A program made the translations under genes and the position numbers. From positions 1 to 27,151 of the forward strand of contig CANCCF010000041.1 in NCBI GenBank assembly GCA_947374485.1: a stretch of DNA of 27,151 bases. Direction: 5' to 3'. Below the pieces are notes generated by a model. That model had not been told where the DNA came from, ran no database searches, and saw nothing but the letters and a program-made list of their open reading frames with translations. The DNA comes from Comamonadaceae bacterium. Its GTDB lineage: Bacteria; Pseudomonadota; Gammaproteobacteria; Burkholderiales; Burkholderiaceae_C. Numbering within the stretch: the first letter of the stretch is position 1; the number at the start of each line of letters is the position of its first letter. Shown piece by piece: positions 13,925 through 20,845 of this stretch.

Positions 13925-14842
13925 CTACTGCGCTGCGAACAGCTCGGCCTGTGTCGGCGGCTGGCAACCGGCGCGGGTGCAGTTGATGGCAGCGGCGTGC
14001 ATGGCGTTGTGCAGGGTGTTGGTAACACGGCTTGCGGCTTGTTCAGGCTGCAGGGTCCAGTCGGCCAGGCAATTGCCCCAGAAGGTGTCGCCCGCGCCCA
14101 CGGTGTCCACCACCTGCACCGTGGGTGCCACGGCCTCGGCACTCTGGCCGTCCACCATCAGCCAGGCGCCCTGGCCACCAAAGGTCAGCGCAATGCGGCT
14201 GGCACCACGGTCGGCAAAGCTTTGCGCCATGTAGTCGGCGTTGTGTTTGCCGGGGTTGGCAAAGCCCAGCAACTCCAGGTCTTCGTCGCTGGCCTTGATC
14301 CAGTCGGCCAGCGCGGCCACGTCCTTCACGGCGGCCACATAGGCCCCGAGATCTGCCGCCAGCTTGGGGCGCAGGTTCACGTCCACGCTGATCGTCCAGC
14401 CCTGCGCCCGGGCGCCCTGCAGCACGGCGAGCACCTTGTGGTGTTCGGGCGGCACCAGCATCAGCGAGCCGGTGTGCAGCACGCCGGGTACCGTGCCCGA
14501 GAGAGCCCGCAAGACCTCGTCCACGCTGTAGTCGCGGTCGGCAATGCCTTCACGGTAAAAGCCATAGCTGGGCTGGCCGTTCTTGACCTGCACCACGGCC
14601 AGCGAGGTAGGCAAACGGCTGCTGCCCAGCACGGTTTTTACCTGGTCTTTTTCCAGCTGCGCCCGCATCTGCTGGCCAAACTGGTCTTCTGAAAAACGGT
14701 TCAGAAACTGCACCGAGCCACCGCGCAGCGAGGCGGCGCGGGCGAGGTTGAAGGGGCTGCCGCCCACGTGCGGGTGCAGCAGGCCGTCGGGCCTGGCCAC
14801 GCAGTCCATCAGGGCTTCGCCGAGTACAAAAATGGGAGTCAT
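13925..14842 (-). CDS. PfkB-family sugar kinase, probable fructokinase
   Basis: A 305-residue ribokinase-fold kinase. The first PfkB signature is GGSPFNLARAASLRG (27-41) and the second is DTVGAGDTFWGN (246-257), with the GAGD anion hole and catalytic Asp252. The N-terminal FVLGEALMDCVA is the usual opening strand of bacterial fructokinases, so ATP-dependent phosphorylation of fructose to fructose-6-phosphate is the likeliest reaction; other sugars remain possible. The ATG at 14842 is preferred over an in-frame TTG five codons upstream. It is divergent from the fructose-6-phosphate-aldolase-like gene (135-base gap), whose substrate would be its product. Downstream on the same strand lies the iorA-type gene. 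Confidence 0.85.
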   Translation of the reverse strand: MTPIFVLGEALMDCVARPDGLLHPHVGGSPFNLARAASLRGGSVQFLNRFSEDQFGQQMRAQLEKDQVKTVLGSSRLPTSLAVVQVKNGQPSYGFYREGIADRDYSVDEVLRALSGTVPGVLHTGSLMLVPPEHHKVLAVLQGARAQGWTISVDVNLRPKLAADLGAYVAAVKDVAALADWIKASDEDLELLGFANPGKHNADYMAQSFADRGASRIALTFGGQGAWLMVDGQSAEAVAPTVQVVDTVGAGDTFWGNCLADWTLQPEQAASRVTNTLHNAMHAAAINCTRAGCQPPTQAELFAAQ

Positions 14843-14965
14843 ATGCGCTTGTGCCAACAGGCTTGGAGGGTTGAAAAACCAGACCGCCGCTGCGGTGGAT
14901 TACAGTCCGTGGCCCGCAGTGCTGGGGCATTTTGCCACTACATTTGGTAACCGCTTTTTTTCTCC

Positions 14966-14972
14966 AAGGGGA
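14966..14972 (+). promoter_or_regulatory. Ribosome binding site that fixes a TTG start
   Basis: AAGGGGA lies 5 bases before the TTG at 14978. No ATG or GTG in the same frame nearby gives the conserved N-terminus, so this site decides the start of the transaldolase-family gene. Confidence 0.7.
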
Positions 14973-14977
14973 CTGGT

Positions 14978-15649
14978 TTGAACGTATTTCTGGACTCTGC
15001 CCTTGCCGCATCCTGGGCCCTGCCTGCGGGCTGCCCATCCGTGCAAGGCATTACCACCAACCCGACCCTGGTGCTGCAAGCCGGTCTGCCGGTCACACTG
15101 TCCACCTACACCGGCCTGCTGCAGGCCGTGGCCGACGCGGGCCTGGCCGAGCTGATGCTGCAGCTGCCCCGACCCGATGCCGCCGAGGCCCTTGAGTGGC
15201 TGGCGCCGCTGCAACGCACCGCATCCGATGCGGGTGTGAAACTCACCATCAAGCTGCCCTGCCACCCCGACTGGCTGGCCTGCATCCAGGTGGTAAGGGC
15301 GCAGGACCAGGCCATATTGCTGACCGGCCTGTCCAACCCGGTGCAGTTGCTGTGGGCCCGGGCCTGCGGCGCGCAGTATGTGGCGCCCTACATTGGGCGC
15401 CTCACCGCTGACGGGCGCGATGTGTGGCCGCTGATGCAGGCCTGCGTGGCCCAGCAGGACGGGGGCCCGAAGCTGTTGGCCGCCAGCATCAAGTCGCCCG
15501 AGGTGCTGACCCGCTTGATGGCCTGTGGTGCGGCCGCCGTCACCCTGCCCCCGGCCAGCCTGATCGCCTGGGCGGGTGATGCGTTGACGGACGCGGCCAT
15601 GGTGCAGTTTGAGCGGGATGTGGCGGCCAGCATGGCCTTGGTGCCTTAA
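14978..15649 (+). CDS. Transaldolase / fructose-6-phosphate aldolase family protein
   Basis: A 223-residue protein of the small (about 220-residue) transaldolase class. The N-terminal MNVFLDSA strand, GITTNPTLV (24-32) and TIKLP with Lys92 as the probable Schiff-base lysine match fructose-6-phosphate aldolase and TalC enzymes. The C-terminal part (GLSNPVQLLWARACGAQYVAPYIGRL, then ASIKSPE) supplies the remaining barrel strands. The reaction would be either cleavage of fructose-6-phosphate to dihydroxyacetone and glyceraldehyde-3-phosphate, or transfer of the dihydroxyacetone unit. The start codon is TTG, supported by AAGGGGA five bases upstream. Its divergent neighbour is a probable fructokinase, which fits fructose-6-phosphate as a common intermediate. 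A bidirectional terminator follows the stop. Confidence 0.85.
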   Translation: MNVFLDSALAASWALPAGCPSVQGITTNPTLVLQAGLPVTLSTYTGLLQAVADAGLAELMLQLPRPDAAEALEWLAPLQRTASDAGVKLTIKLPCHPDWLACIQVVRAQDQAILLTGLSNPVQLLWARACGAQYVAPYIGRLTADGRDVWPLMQACVAQQDGGPKLLAASIKSPEVLTRLMACGAAAVTLPPASLIAWAGDALTDAAMVQFERDVAASMALVP

Positions 15650-15663
15650 ACGCGCCAGCCCAC

Positions 15664-15698
15664 AAAAAAAGCCGCCCGATTGCTCAGGCGGCTTTTTT
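15664..15698. terminator. Bidirectional rho-independent terminator
   Basis: GCCGCC (15671-15676) and GGCGGC (15687-15692) form a stem, flanked on one side by an A-run and on the other by a T-run. It therefore terminates on both strands: the transaldolase-family gene from the left and the phasin gene from the right. Confidence 0.92.
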
Positions 15699-15741
15699 GT
15701 TTCGTCCGGGGCACAAGGCCCCGGGCTCCATCCAGAAAGAA

Positions 15742-16293
15742 TTACTTCTTCTTGCTGGTGGTCTTGACAGCGCTCAGGGCATTGTCGGCCAGGGCAGCGG
15801 CTTGCTTTTCAGCGGTGGCCACGGCTTGCTTGGCGGAGGCCTTGGCGGACTCCAGGGCGTTCTGGCTGGCGGCCACTGCCGACTTCACCACAGCCACCAG
15901 GGACTCGGTACCAGCAGGTGCGTTCTTGGCCATGGTTTCCAGGCTGGTAGCCACGGTCTTTTGGGCTTCAGCGAACTTGCCTTCGGCAGCAGCGCTCAGT
16001 TCGGCACCGGTTTCAGTGGCGATAGCGTAGACCGAGCGGCCATAGGCCAGGGTCTTTTCAGCCAGGGGCTTGACCAGCGAAGCCTGGGCAGCCAGGGCGT
16101 CGGTGGGGTTCTTGGCGCTGAAAGCGGAAGTGAAGTCAGCGGTGGTGTCGAACAGGGCCGACTTGGTGGCAGCCAGGTTCAGGGCCACCAGCTTTTCAAA
16201 GCCAGCGAAGGCGGTAGCAGCCATGGCTTGGGCTTCGGCAGCGGCGGTCTTGTTGGCTTCGAGGATTTGTTCAACGGTCAGGGTAGCGGTCAT
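15742..16293 (-). CDS. phaP: Phasin (polyhydroxyalkanoate granule-associated protein)
   Basis: A 183-residue alanine-rich, almost entirely helical protein ending in TTSKKK. The N-terminal part EQILEANKTAAAEAQAMAATAFAGFEKLVALNLAATKSAL and the later AYGRSVYAIATETGAELS are typical of the PhaP family that coats polyhydroxybutyrate granules in Burkholderiales. The ATG at 16293 has GGAGA about 7 bases upstream, which fixes the start (an in-frame extension of four residues has none). It is probably transcribed alone, from a promoter flanked by two PhaR-like palindromes and ending at the bidirectional terminator. Its presence implies that the cell stores polyhydroxyalkanoate; the synthase genes are not in the window. 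Confidence 0.92.
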   Translation of the reverse strand: MTATLTVEQILEANKTAAAEAQAMAATAFAGFEKLVALNLAATKSALFDTTADFTSAFSAKNPTDALAAQASLVKPLAEKTLAYGRSVYAIATETGAELSAAAEGKFAEAQKTVATSLETMAKNAPAGTESLVAVVKSAVAASQNALESAKASAKQAVATAEKQAAALADNALSAVKTTSKKK

Positions 16294-16352
16294 AAGAATC
16301 TCCAAAAGGGTTAAGAAACTTCTGCGCTACAAACCCGCCTCGGGTGTCTTGA

Positions 16353-16367
16353 TGTTGCAGTGCAGCA
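16353..16367. promoter_or_regulatory. Probable PhaR operator, promoter-downstream copy
   Basis: TGTTGCAGTGCAGCA, a 15-base near-perfect palindrome (one mismatch) of the same form as the copy at 16412-16426. It lies between the proposed -10 element and the phasin start codon, where a bound repressor would block transcription. PhaR proteins of PHA producers are reported to bind CTGC-N3-GCAG-like sequences. Confidence 0.62.
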
Positions 16368-16375
16368 TGGGTCGT

Positions 16376-16403
16376 ATCTTACGTCCATTTGCTGCCCTTG
16401 CAA
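16376..16403 (-). promoter_or_regulatory. Probable sigma-70-type promoter of the phasin gene
   Basis: On the minus strand, TTGCAA (16398-16403) and TAAGAT (16376-16381) are separated by 16 bases, a plausible -35/-10 pair. It sits between the two palindromes and about 80 bases upstream of the phasin ATG. Confidence 0.5.
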
Positions 16404-16411
16404 GATTTTTT

Positions 16412-16426
16412 TGCTGCAATGCAGCA
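16412..16426. promoter_or_regulatory. Probable PhaR operator, promoter-upstream copy
   Basis: TGCTGCAATGCAGCA, a perfect 15-base palindrome containing CTGC-AAT-GCAG. Its centre lies 59 bases from that of the matching palindrome at 16353-16367, so two dimers could bind on either side of the promoter. Confidence 0.65.
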
Positions 16427-16476
16427 GATTAGAGACAGGGTTCTAGAAAACCGGTTTTAGCCCTTTCCGGCGCCCT

Positions 16477-16881
16477 TTAGTCCAGCTGCACCGGCACGCC
16501 GTCACGGTCAAACGCCAGGTAGGAGGCAATCTCGCCGCGCTGTATCGCCTCCACCATGTGCTGCAGGGGCTTGTCCGCATCATCGGTAGAGGGAGGCTGC
16601 TGGCGTGTGCCTGAAAGCGCGGCCGAAAACACCAGCGCCCAGCGCTTGTCGAACTGTGCGGCTTCCAGCAGCAGGCCCTCAAAAGACTTCAGTTCCTCCG
16701 GGCTCTTGTCCACGCACATCAGCGGCACCAGGGCGCCACCGTGACCGGCTTCAAAGGCGGCGCGTTGCTCGGGCGTGGCCTCGTCGGGCAGCTCGACTCC
16801 AGCAAACACAAACAGCAGGCGCTGCGGCAGGGGCTGGGCCAGGGCCGCAGCCAGGAAGTCGTTGAAGTGTTCGATGTTCAT
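16477..16881 (-). CDS. Conserved-looking cytoplasmic protein of unknown function
   Basis: A 134-residue protein with no signal peptide or membrane segment. Visible features are a hydrophobic strand RLLFVFAGVELP (about 21-32), acidic DEATPEQRAAFEAGHGG, VPLMCVDKSPEEL and RWALVFSAAL. The alternating strand/helix pattern suggests a small alpha/beta fold. I do not recognise a function. The ATG at 16881 overlaps the nitroreductase stop by four bases (ATGA), so it is translationally coupled and last in the chain antitoxin-toxin-nitroreductase-unknown. Downstream, CCGG-based repeats around 16445-16470 might form a weak terminator before the phasin promoter. Coupling hints at a job linked to the nitroreductase; this is inference only. 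Confidence 0.72.
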   Translation of the reverse strand: MNIEHFNDFLAAALAQPLPQRLLFVFAGVELPDEATPEQRAAFEAGHGGALVPLMCVDKSPEELKSFEGLLLEAAQFDKRWALVFSAALSGTRQQPPSTDDADKPLQHMVEAIQRGEIASYLAFDRDGVPVQLD

Positions 16882-17534
16882 GGGGATTCCAGTGGGTTCA
16901 GTTGCATAGGGGCAAAGCCCGGCACCACGCCCTCGGGCGTGAGGTGGCTGATAAATTCGGTGGCCTGCGGGCGCAGGCGGGCGGGCTTGCGGGAGTGGGC
17001 CGTGCCCAGGCTGACAAAACACAGGGCGTGGTCGGAAGGCTTCAAATCAAACAGGCGGCGCAAACCTTCGGCCTTCAGGGCCTTGCCGCTGGTCAGCGCC
17101 GAGCCAAAGCCCAAGGCCGTGGCCATGAGCAAGAGGTTTTGCACCGCGCACCCGGCCGACAGCAGGCGCTCGGCCAGATCAACCTCCGGGTCGCCGCGCG
17201 CGGCATCCACCACCAGCAAGAGCAGGCAGGGTGAGCGAAAAGCCTTTTCCCGCGCCTGTTCCACTTGCTCGGGCAAGGCGCTGGCATCGCGCTCCTGCAG
17301 GGCCTGCGCAAACTGTTCGGCCAGCAGGCCACGCACAGCGCCGGGCACCACAATAAAACGCCAGGGCAGCAACTGCCCGTGGTCGGGGGCAGAGGCGGCG
17401 GCGTCCAGAATCTGCGCCAGCTGCGCTGCATCCGGCCCGGGCTCGGCCAGGCGCTTGGGCAGGATAGTCTGGCGCGCACGCTGCAACGTGGCCAGCAAGT
17501 CCGGAATATCGGTGATGGCGGCAGTGGCCGTCAC
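16878..17534 (-). CDS. Nitroreductase family protein (YdjA-like)
   Basis: A 218-residue FMN-dependent oxidoreductase of the nitroreductase superfamily. The motifs AAASAPDHGQLLPWRFIVV (about 46-64) and AVQNLLLMATALGFGSALTSG (about 129-149) match the short YdjA/TM1586-like subgroup, which reduces nitro compounds or quinone-like acceptors with NAD(P)H. A GTG at 17534 overlaps the toxin stop codon as GTGA. This is the usual geometry for translational coupling, so I prefer it to the in-frame GTG at 17570, which would lie deep inside the toxin gene. The 3' end overlaps the next gene by four bases. The true substrate is unknown. Confidence 0.82.
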   Translation of the reverse strand: MTATAAITDIPDLLATLQRARQTILPKRLAEPGPDAAQLAQILDAAASAPDHGQLLPWRFIVVPGAVRGLLAEQFAQALQERDASALPEQVEQAREKAFRSPCLLLLVVDAARGDPEVDLAERLLSAGCAVQNLLLMATALGFGSALTSGKALKAEGLRRLFDLKPSDHALCFVSLGTAHSRKPARLRPQATEFISHLTPEGVVPGFAPMQLNPLESP

Positions 17535-17953
17535 GGAGCATCCCAGGGATTGAGCCAGGCCACACCACACGGTTCAAAATCCGCCACGTTGCGGGTGACC
17601 ACGGTCATGCCATGCACCAGTGCGGTGGCGGCAATCAGGCCATCGCGCACGGGACGGGGATTGGGCACATGCAGCCGCGCACTGCGCAATGCCACGGCGG
17701 TATCTACGGGCAGGATACGGCCGGTGAATGCTGGCAACACATGCTGATCCAGCCAGGCCCGGAACACCGCGCCTTGCGCGGGATCGCGCCGCTCGGCCAG
17801 CAGTACGCCAATTTCCAGCTCTTGCACCGTGATGCTGGAGAGATACAGGTCCACCGTCTCCACGCTGTCGGCCCAGCGTGCCACATTGGCATCGGCACGC
17901 CCCAGGCGAATCTTGCGCAATTCGGAGACGACGTTGGTATCCAGAAGAAACAT
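17531..17953 (-). CDS. vapC: PIN-domain toxin (VapC/FitB type)
   Basis: A 140-residue PIN-domain ribonuclease. The acidic active-site set is visible: Asp5 (LLDTNVVSE), Glu45 (ITVQELEIG), Asp104 (VRDGLIAATA) and Asp125 (TRNVADF). VapC toxins cleave tRNA or rRNA in a metal-dependent way and are neutralised by their cognate antitoxin. The PVRDGLIAATALVHGMTVVTRNVADF region is close to the FitB-like subgroup. The start ATG overlaps the antitoxin stop as TGATG, giving the antitoxin-toxin order expected of the family. All catalytic residues are present, so the toxin is probably active. Its stop overlaps the nitroreductase start. Confidence 0.92.
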   Translation of the reverse strand: MFLLDTNVVSELRKIRLGRADANVARWADSVETVDLYLSSITVQELEIGVLLAERRDPAQGAVFRAWLDQHVLPAFTGRILPVDTAVALRSARLHVPNPRPVRDGLIAATALVHGMTVVTRNVADFEPCGVAWLNPWDAP

Positions 17954-18207
17954 CAGGACAAATCCGCCGCCTGCGCCATATCACCCAGGCGGGGAATCTC
18001 CAGCTCCAGGTCTTCCGTGCCCGGCATGGCCAGCAGATCGGCAATCTTCTGGCGGCTGCCGGTCAGGCTTTGGTACAGCGCCATGCTCATCAGCACATGG
18101 GCGGGGCGGCCACGGTCGGTGATAAACACCGGTCCTTTGTTGGCCGCCTTTTTGGCTTCGCTGGCGGACTGGTTGAACTCGCGGCTGGACAGGGTGGTGA
18201 TGGTCAT
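17953..18207 (-). CDS. Phd/YefM-family antitoxin
   Basis: An 84-residue antitoxin. The N-terminal DNA-binding part MTITTLSSREFNQSASEAKKAANKGPVFITDRGRPAHVLMS (1-41) is a standard Phd/YefM fold. The C-terminal region (LLAMPGTEDLELEIPRLGDM) would be the toxin-binding tail. The ATG at 18207 has GGAGGG seven bases upstream, which outweighs an in-frame TTG at 18222. The protein presumably represses its own promoter through the palindrome at 18227-18246 and neutralises the PIN toxin. The pairing of a Phd-type antitoxin with a PIN toxin is common. Confidence 0.9.
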   Translation of the reverse strand: MTITTLSSREFNQSASEAKKAANKGPVFITDRGRPAHVLMSMALYQSLTGSRQKIADLLAMPGTEDLELEIPRLGDMAQAADLS

Positions 18208-18226
18208 GTCATGGCCCTCCAAAATA

Positions 18227-18246
18227 ATGTAGAGATGTTACTACAT
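18227..18246. promoter_or_regulatory. Probable autoregulatory operator of the toxin-antitoxin operon
   Basis: ATGTAG (18227-18232) and CTACAT (18241-18246) form a perfect inverted repeat with an 8-base spacer, 20 bases upstream of the antitoxin ATG. The position and symmetry are those of a Phd/YefM dimer site overlapping the promoter. Confidence 0.65.
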
Positions 18247-18267
18247 CGCCGCGTGAGCAAGCAAGAG

Positions 18268-20727
18268 TCAACCACACGTCCCCACATGCCCGCACTGGGT
18301 GCAGTAGTCGCAGCCGTCCTTGCGGATGACGGCGTAGGCGCCGCATTCGCCGCACTTCTTGCCGACCATGGCCGGGGGCGAAGTGGGGGCAGCCAAGGCT
18401 TGGACCGCAGCAGCCGCTGGCTTGGACGCCGGAGCTCCCGCAGCCGGAGCATCTACGTGCGCCGCTGCCTCGTTGCGGTGCTGGATGATTTGCTGGATGG
18501 CATAGGCAATGGCCGCCACTTCCGAGTCGTGCCACAGGGGCACCAGCGAGCCGTCGGCTTTTTCGTAGGTGCCCAGGCGCACCGGGCCGCGATCCCAGGC
18601 GACCTTGCGCATGTCGCGCAGGGCCCGTTCCAGGAAGCCGCCGCGTGCAGCCAGGGAGAGCATGCGCATGGAGGACGTAATCCACTGCTGCGACTCGCCA
18701 CTCTGGCCCAGGGGCATGAAGAATTCGATGGCGCGCTGCACCGTGCCTGTGCCGTCGGCCGAGGGCAGCGGCAGGAAGGAGGCGACGATGTACAGGGTCT
18801 TGTGGCCCTCCTGCGTCCAGTACTCGATTTTTTCCGCCACCGCGGCCAGTGCGCCCTTGGGGCGCTTCTCGATCACGGTGCGCATGGGGTCCACGGGCGC
18901 ATCCACAATGGCAGCCGGTTTGGCCACATCACCGGTGTCCAGCACCGAGCCCAGGATGGCATTGGGGCGGTAGGTGGCCAGCCCCTTGAGGCGCGCACGC
19001 CAGGCTTGCTGGTACAGGCCCTTGAAGTCGTCATAGGGGTAGTCGGCGGGCACGTTCACCGTCTTGGAGATGGCAGTGTCCACCAGCGGCTGCACGGCTT
19101 CCATCATGGCGATGTGGTCACTGGCTGCCATGTCCAGGGCGGACACAAAATAGTCGGGCAGCTGGGTGACATCGCCACCCAACTCGCGGTACAGGCGCCA
19201 CGAGTGGTCTTCGACCTGGTACTCACTGGTCGTGCCATCGGGCTCGCGCTTCTTGCGGCGGTACATCCACGAGAACGCGGGCTCGATGCCGTTGGAGGCG
19301 TTGTCGGCAAAGGCCAGGCTGACCGTGCCGGTGGGCGCAATCGAGAGCAGATGGCTGTTGCGGATGCCGTGCTTGCGGATGGCCTTCTGGATGTCGGCAG
19401 GCAGGCGGCTGGCAAAGGTGCCTTTGGCCAGGTAGCCGGCGGCGTCGAACTTGGGGAAAGCACCCTTCTCTTGCGCCAGCTCCACGGATGCCTTGTAGGC
19501 GGCATCGCGCATGCAGGTGGCGATCTTCTTGGCCATCTCGCGGCCCTCGACTGCGTCGTAGCGCAGGCACAGCATGGTCAGCGTGTTGCCCATGCCTGTA
19601 AAGCCCACACCGATGCGGCGCTTGGCAGCCGACTCGGCGCGTTGCTGGGGCAGCGGCCAGAAGGTCACGTCCAGCACGTTGTCCAACGCGCGCACCTGGG
19701 TGGCAACCGACTTGGCGAAGGCCTCGAAGTCAAACGACGCAATGCCGTCAAAGCCAAAGGCGTGGCGCACAAAGCGCGTCAGGATGATGGGGCCGAGGTC
19801 ACAGCAGCCGTAGGGGGGAAGTGGCTGTTCGCCACAGGGATTCGTAGCGGCAATGTCTTCGCAGTAGGACAGGTTGTTGTCCTCGTTGATGTGGTCCAGG
19901 AACAGGATGCCCGGCTCGGCGAAGTCGTAGGTGCTTTTCATGACTGTGTCCCACAGCGCACGCGCCTGCAGCGTCTGGTAGACCCACATACCGTCGGCGC
20001 GCTGGTAGGCGCCGTTGGCCATGGTGGCGGCGCCGGGCTTGGCTTTGTGCACCAGCTCCCAGGGCGCGTTCTCGTCGAGGGCGCGCATGAAGGCGTCGGG
20101 CATGCCGACTGACACATTGAAATTGTTCCAGCGGCCCGGTGTGCGCTTGGCGGTGATGAATTCCAGCACATCGGGGTGGTCGATGCGCAGCACGCCCATT
20201 TGCGCACCGCGGCGCGCACCCGCGCTCTCCACGGTGGAGCAGGACTGGTCGAACACATTGATGTAGCTGCAGGGGCCCGACGCCATGCTGTGCGTGCCCT
20301 TGACCTCGGCACCCTTGGGGCGGATGCGCGAAAAGTCATAACCCACACCGCCACCGCGGCGCATGGTCTCGGCGGCTTCGCGCAGCGCCTCGTAAATGCC
20401 GGGGTAGCCGCCGTCATCCATGCCCTGAATGCAGTCGCCCACGGGCAGCACAAAGCAGTTGATCAGGGTGGCCTGGATGTCGGTGCCGGCCGCGCTCATG
20501 ATGCGCCCGGCGCCAATCGCACCGGCGTACAGGTTTTCGAGGAACACGGCTTCAAAATGTTCGCGCTGCGCTTCCTTTTCGACGCTGGCCAGCGCGCGGG
20601 CGACGCGCTTGAAGACATCTTCATAGCCGGTTTCGCCAGCTTTGAGGTATTTTTCTTTCAGCACATCAAAGCTGATGGCTTGCACTTCGCTGTTCTTGGA
20701 GGGGGATGCGGACGGTTCGCGTTTCAT
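18268..20727 (-). CDS. nrdJ: Adenosylcobalamin-dependent (class II) ribonucleotide reductase
   Basis: An 819-residue protein that reduces ribonucleotides to deoxyribonucleotides using a radical generated from coenzyme B12, with no need for oxygen. The redox cysteine pair appears as Cys91 (LINCFVLP) and Cys309 (GCCDLG). The radical site is NPCGE with Asn296, Cys298 and Glu300. The spacing from the radical cysteine to the second redox cysteine (11) is that of class II enzymes. An alanine/proline linker (about 750-785) leads to a C-terminal cysteine-rich tail, CGECGAYAVIRKDGCDYC plus TQCGHVGTCG, which probably binds zinc and carries the re-reducing thiols. No small subunit gene is nearby, as expected for class II. 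Upstream is a 118-base gap with a GC-rich hairpin; no cobalamin riboswitch was seen. Confidence 0.93.
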   Translation of the reverse strand: MKREPSASPSKNSEVQAISFDVLKEKYLKAGETGYEDVFKRVARALASVEKEAQREHFEAVFLENLYAGAIGAGRIMSAAGTDIQATLINCFVLPVGDCIQGMDDGGYPGIYEALREAAETMRRGGGVGYDFSRIRPKGAEVKGTHSMASGPCSYINVFDQSCSTVESAGARRGAQMGVLRIDHPDVLEFITAKRTPGRWNNFNVSVGMPDAFMRALDENAPWELVHKAKPGAATMANGAYQRADGMWVYQTLQARALWDTVMKSTYDFAEPGILFLDHINEDNNLSYCEDIAATNPCGEQPLPPYGCCDLGPIILTRFVRHAFGFDGIASFDFEAFAKSVATQVRALDNVLDVTFWPLPQQRAESAAKRRIGVGFTGMGNTLTMLCLRYDAVEGREMAKKIATCMRDAAYKASVELAQEKGAFPKFDAAGYLAKGTFASRLPADIQKAIRKHGIRNSHLLSIAPTGTVSLAFADNASNGIEPAFSWMYRRKKREPDGTTSEYQVEDHSWRLYRELGGDVTQLPDYFVSALDMAASDHIAMMEAVQPLVDTAISKTVNVPADYPYDDFKGLYQQAWRARLKGLATYRPNAILGSVLDTGDVAKPAAIVDAPVDPMRTVIEKRPKGALAAVAEKIEYWTQEGHKTLYIVASFLPLPSADGTGTVQRAIEFFMPLGQSGESQQWITSSMRMLSLAARGGFLERALRDMRKVAWDRGPVRLGTYEKADGSLVPLWHDSEVAAIAYAIQQIIQHRNEAAAHVDAPAAGAPASKPAAAAVQALAAPTSPPAMVGKKCGECGAYAVIRKDGCDYCTQCGHVGTCG

Positions 20728-20778
20728 GGTTCAGGTCTTTCAGGGTGTTCGGGGCCCGCGGCGCAGTCGCTTGGGACC

Positions 20779-20812
20779 GGCGCGGGGAGAGCGAGTGTGC
20801 CACGCCCGCGCC
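20779..20812. other. GC-rich inverted repeat between the isomerase gene and nrdJ
   Basis: GGCGCGGG (20779-20786) and CCCGCGCC (20805-20812) are perfect inverted repeats with an 18-base loop, in the 118-base gap before nrdJ. No U-run follows on either strand. It could be a Rho-assisted terminator for the upstream operon, an RNA processing or stability element, or part of the nrdJ leader. Confidence 0.45.
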
Positions 20813-20845
20813 TCGGCCGCTTTCGACTGGCCCGCCTGGTGCAGG

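Noticed and set aside
17878..20112. A 744-residue open reading frame on the plus strand opposite nrdJ and the toxin-antitoxin genes
   Set aside because: It is rich in Gly, His, Ala, Arg and Val without recognisable domains, and mirrors the well-supported nrdJ coding frame; it is a high-GC antisense artefact.
20728..20845. Cobalamin riboswitch in front of nrdJ
   Set aside because: The gap is only 118 bases and no B12-box-like sequence was found; only a simple GC hairpin is present.
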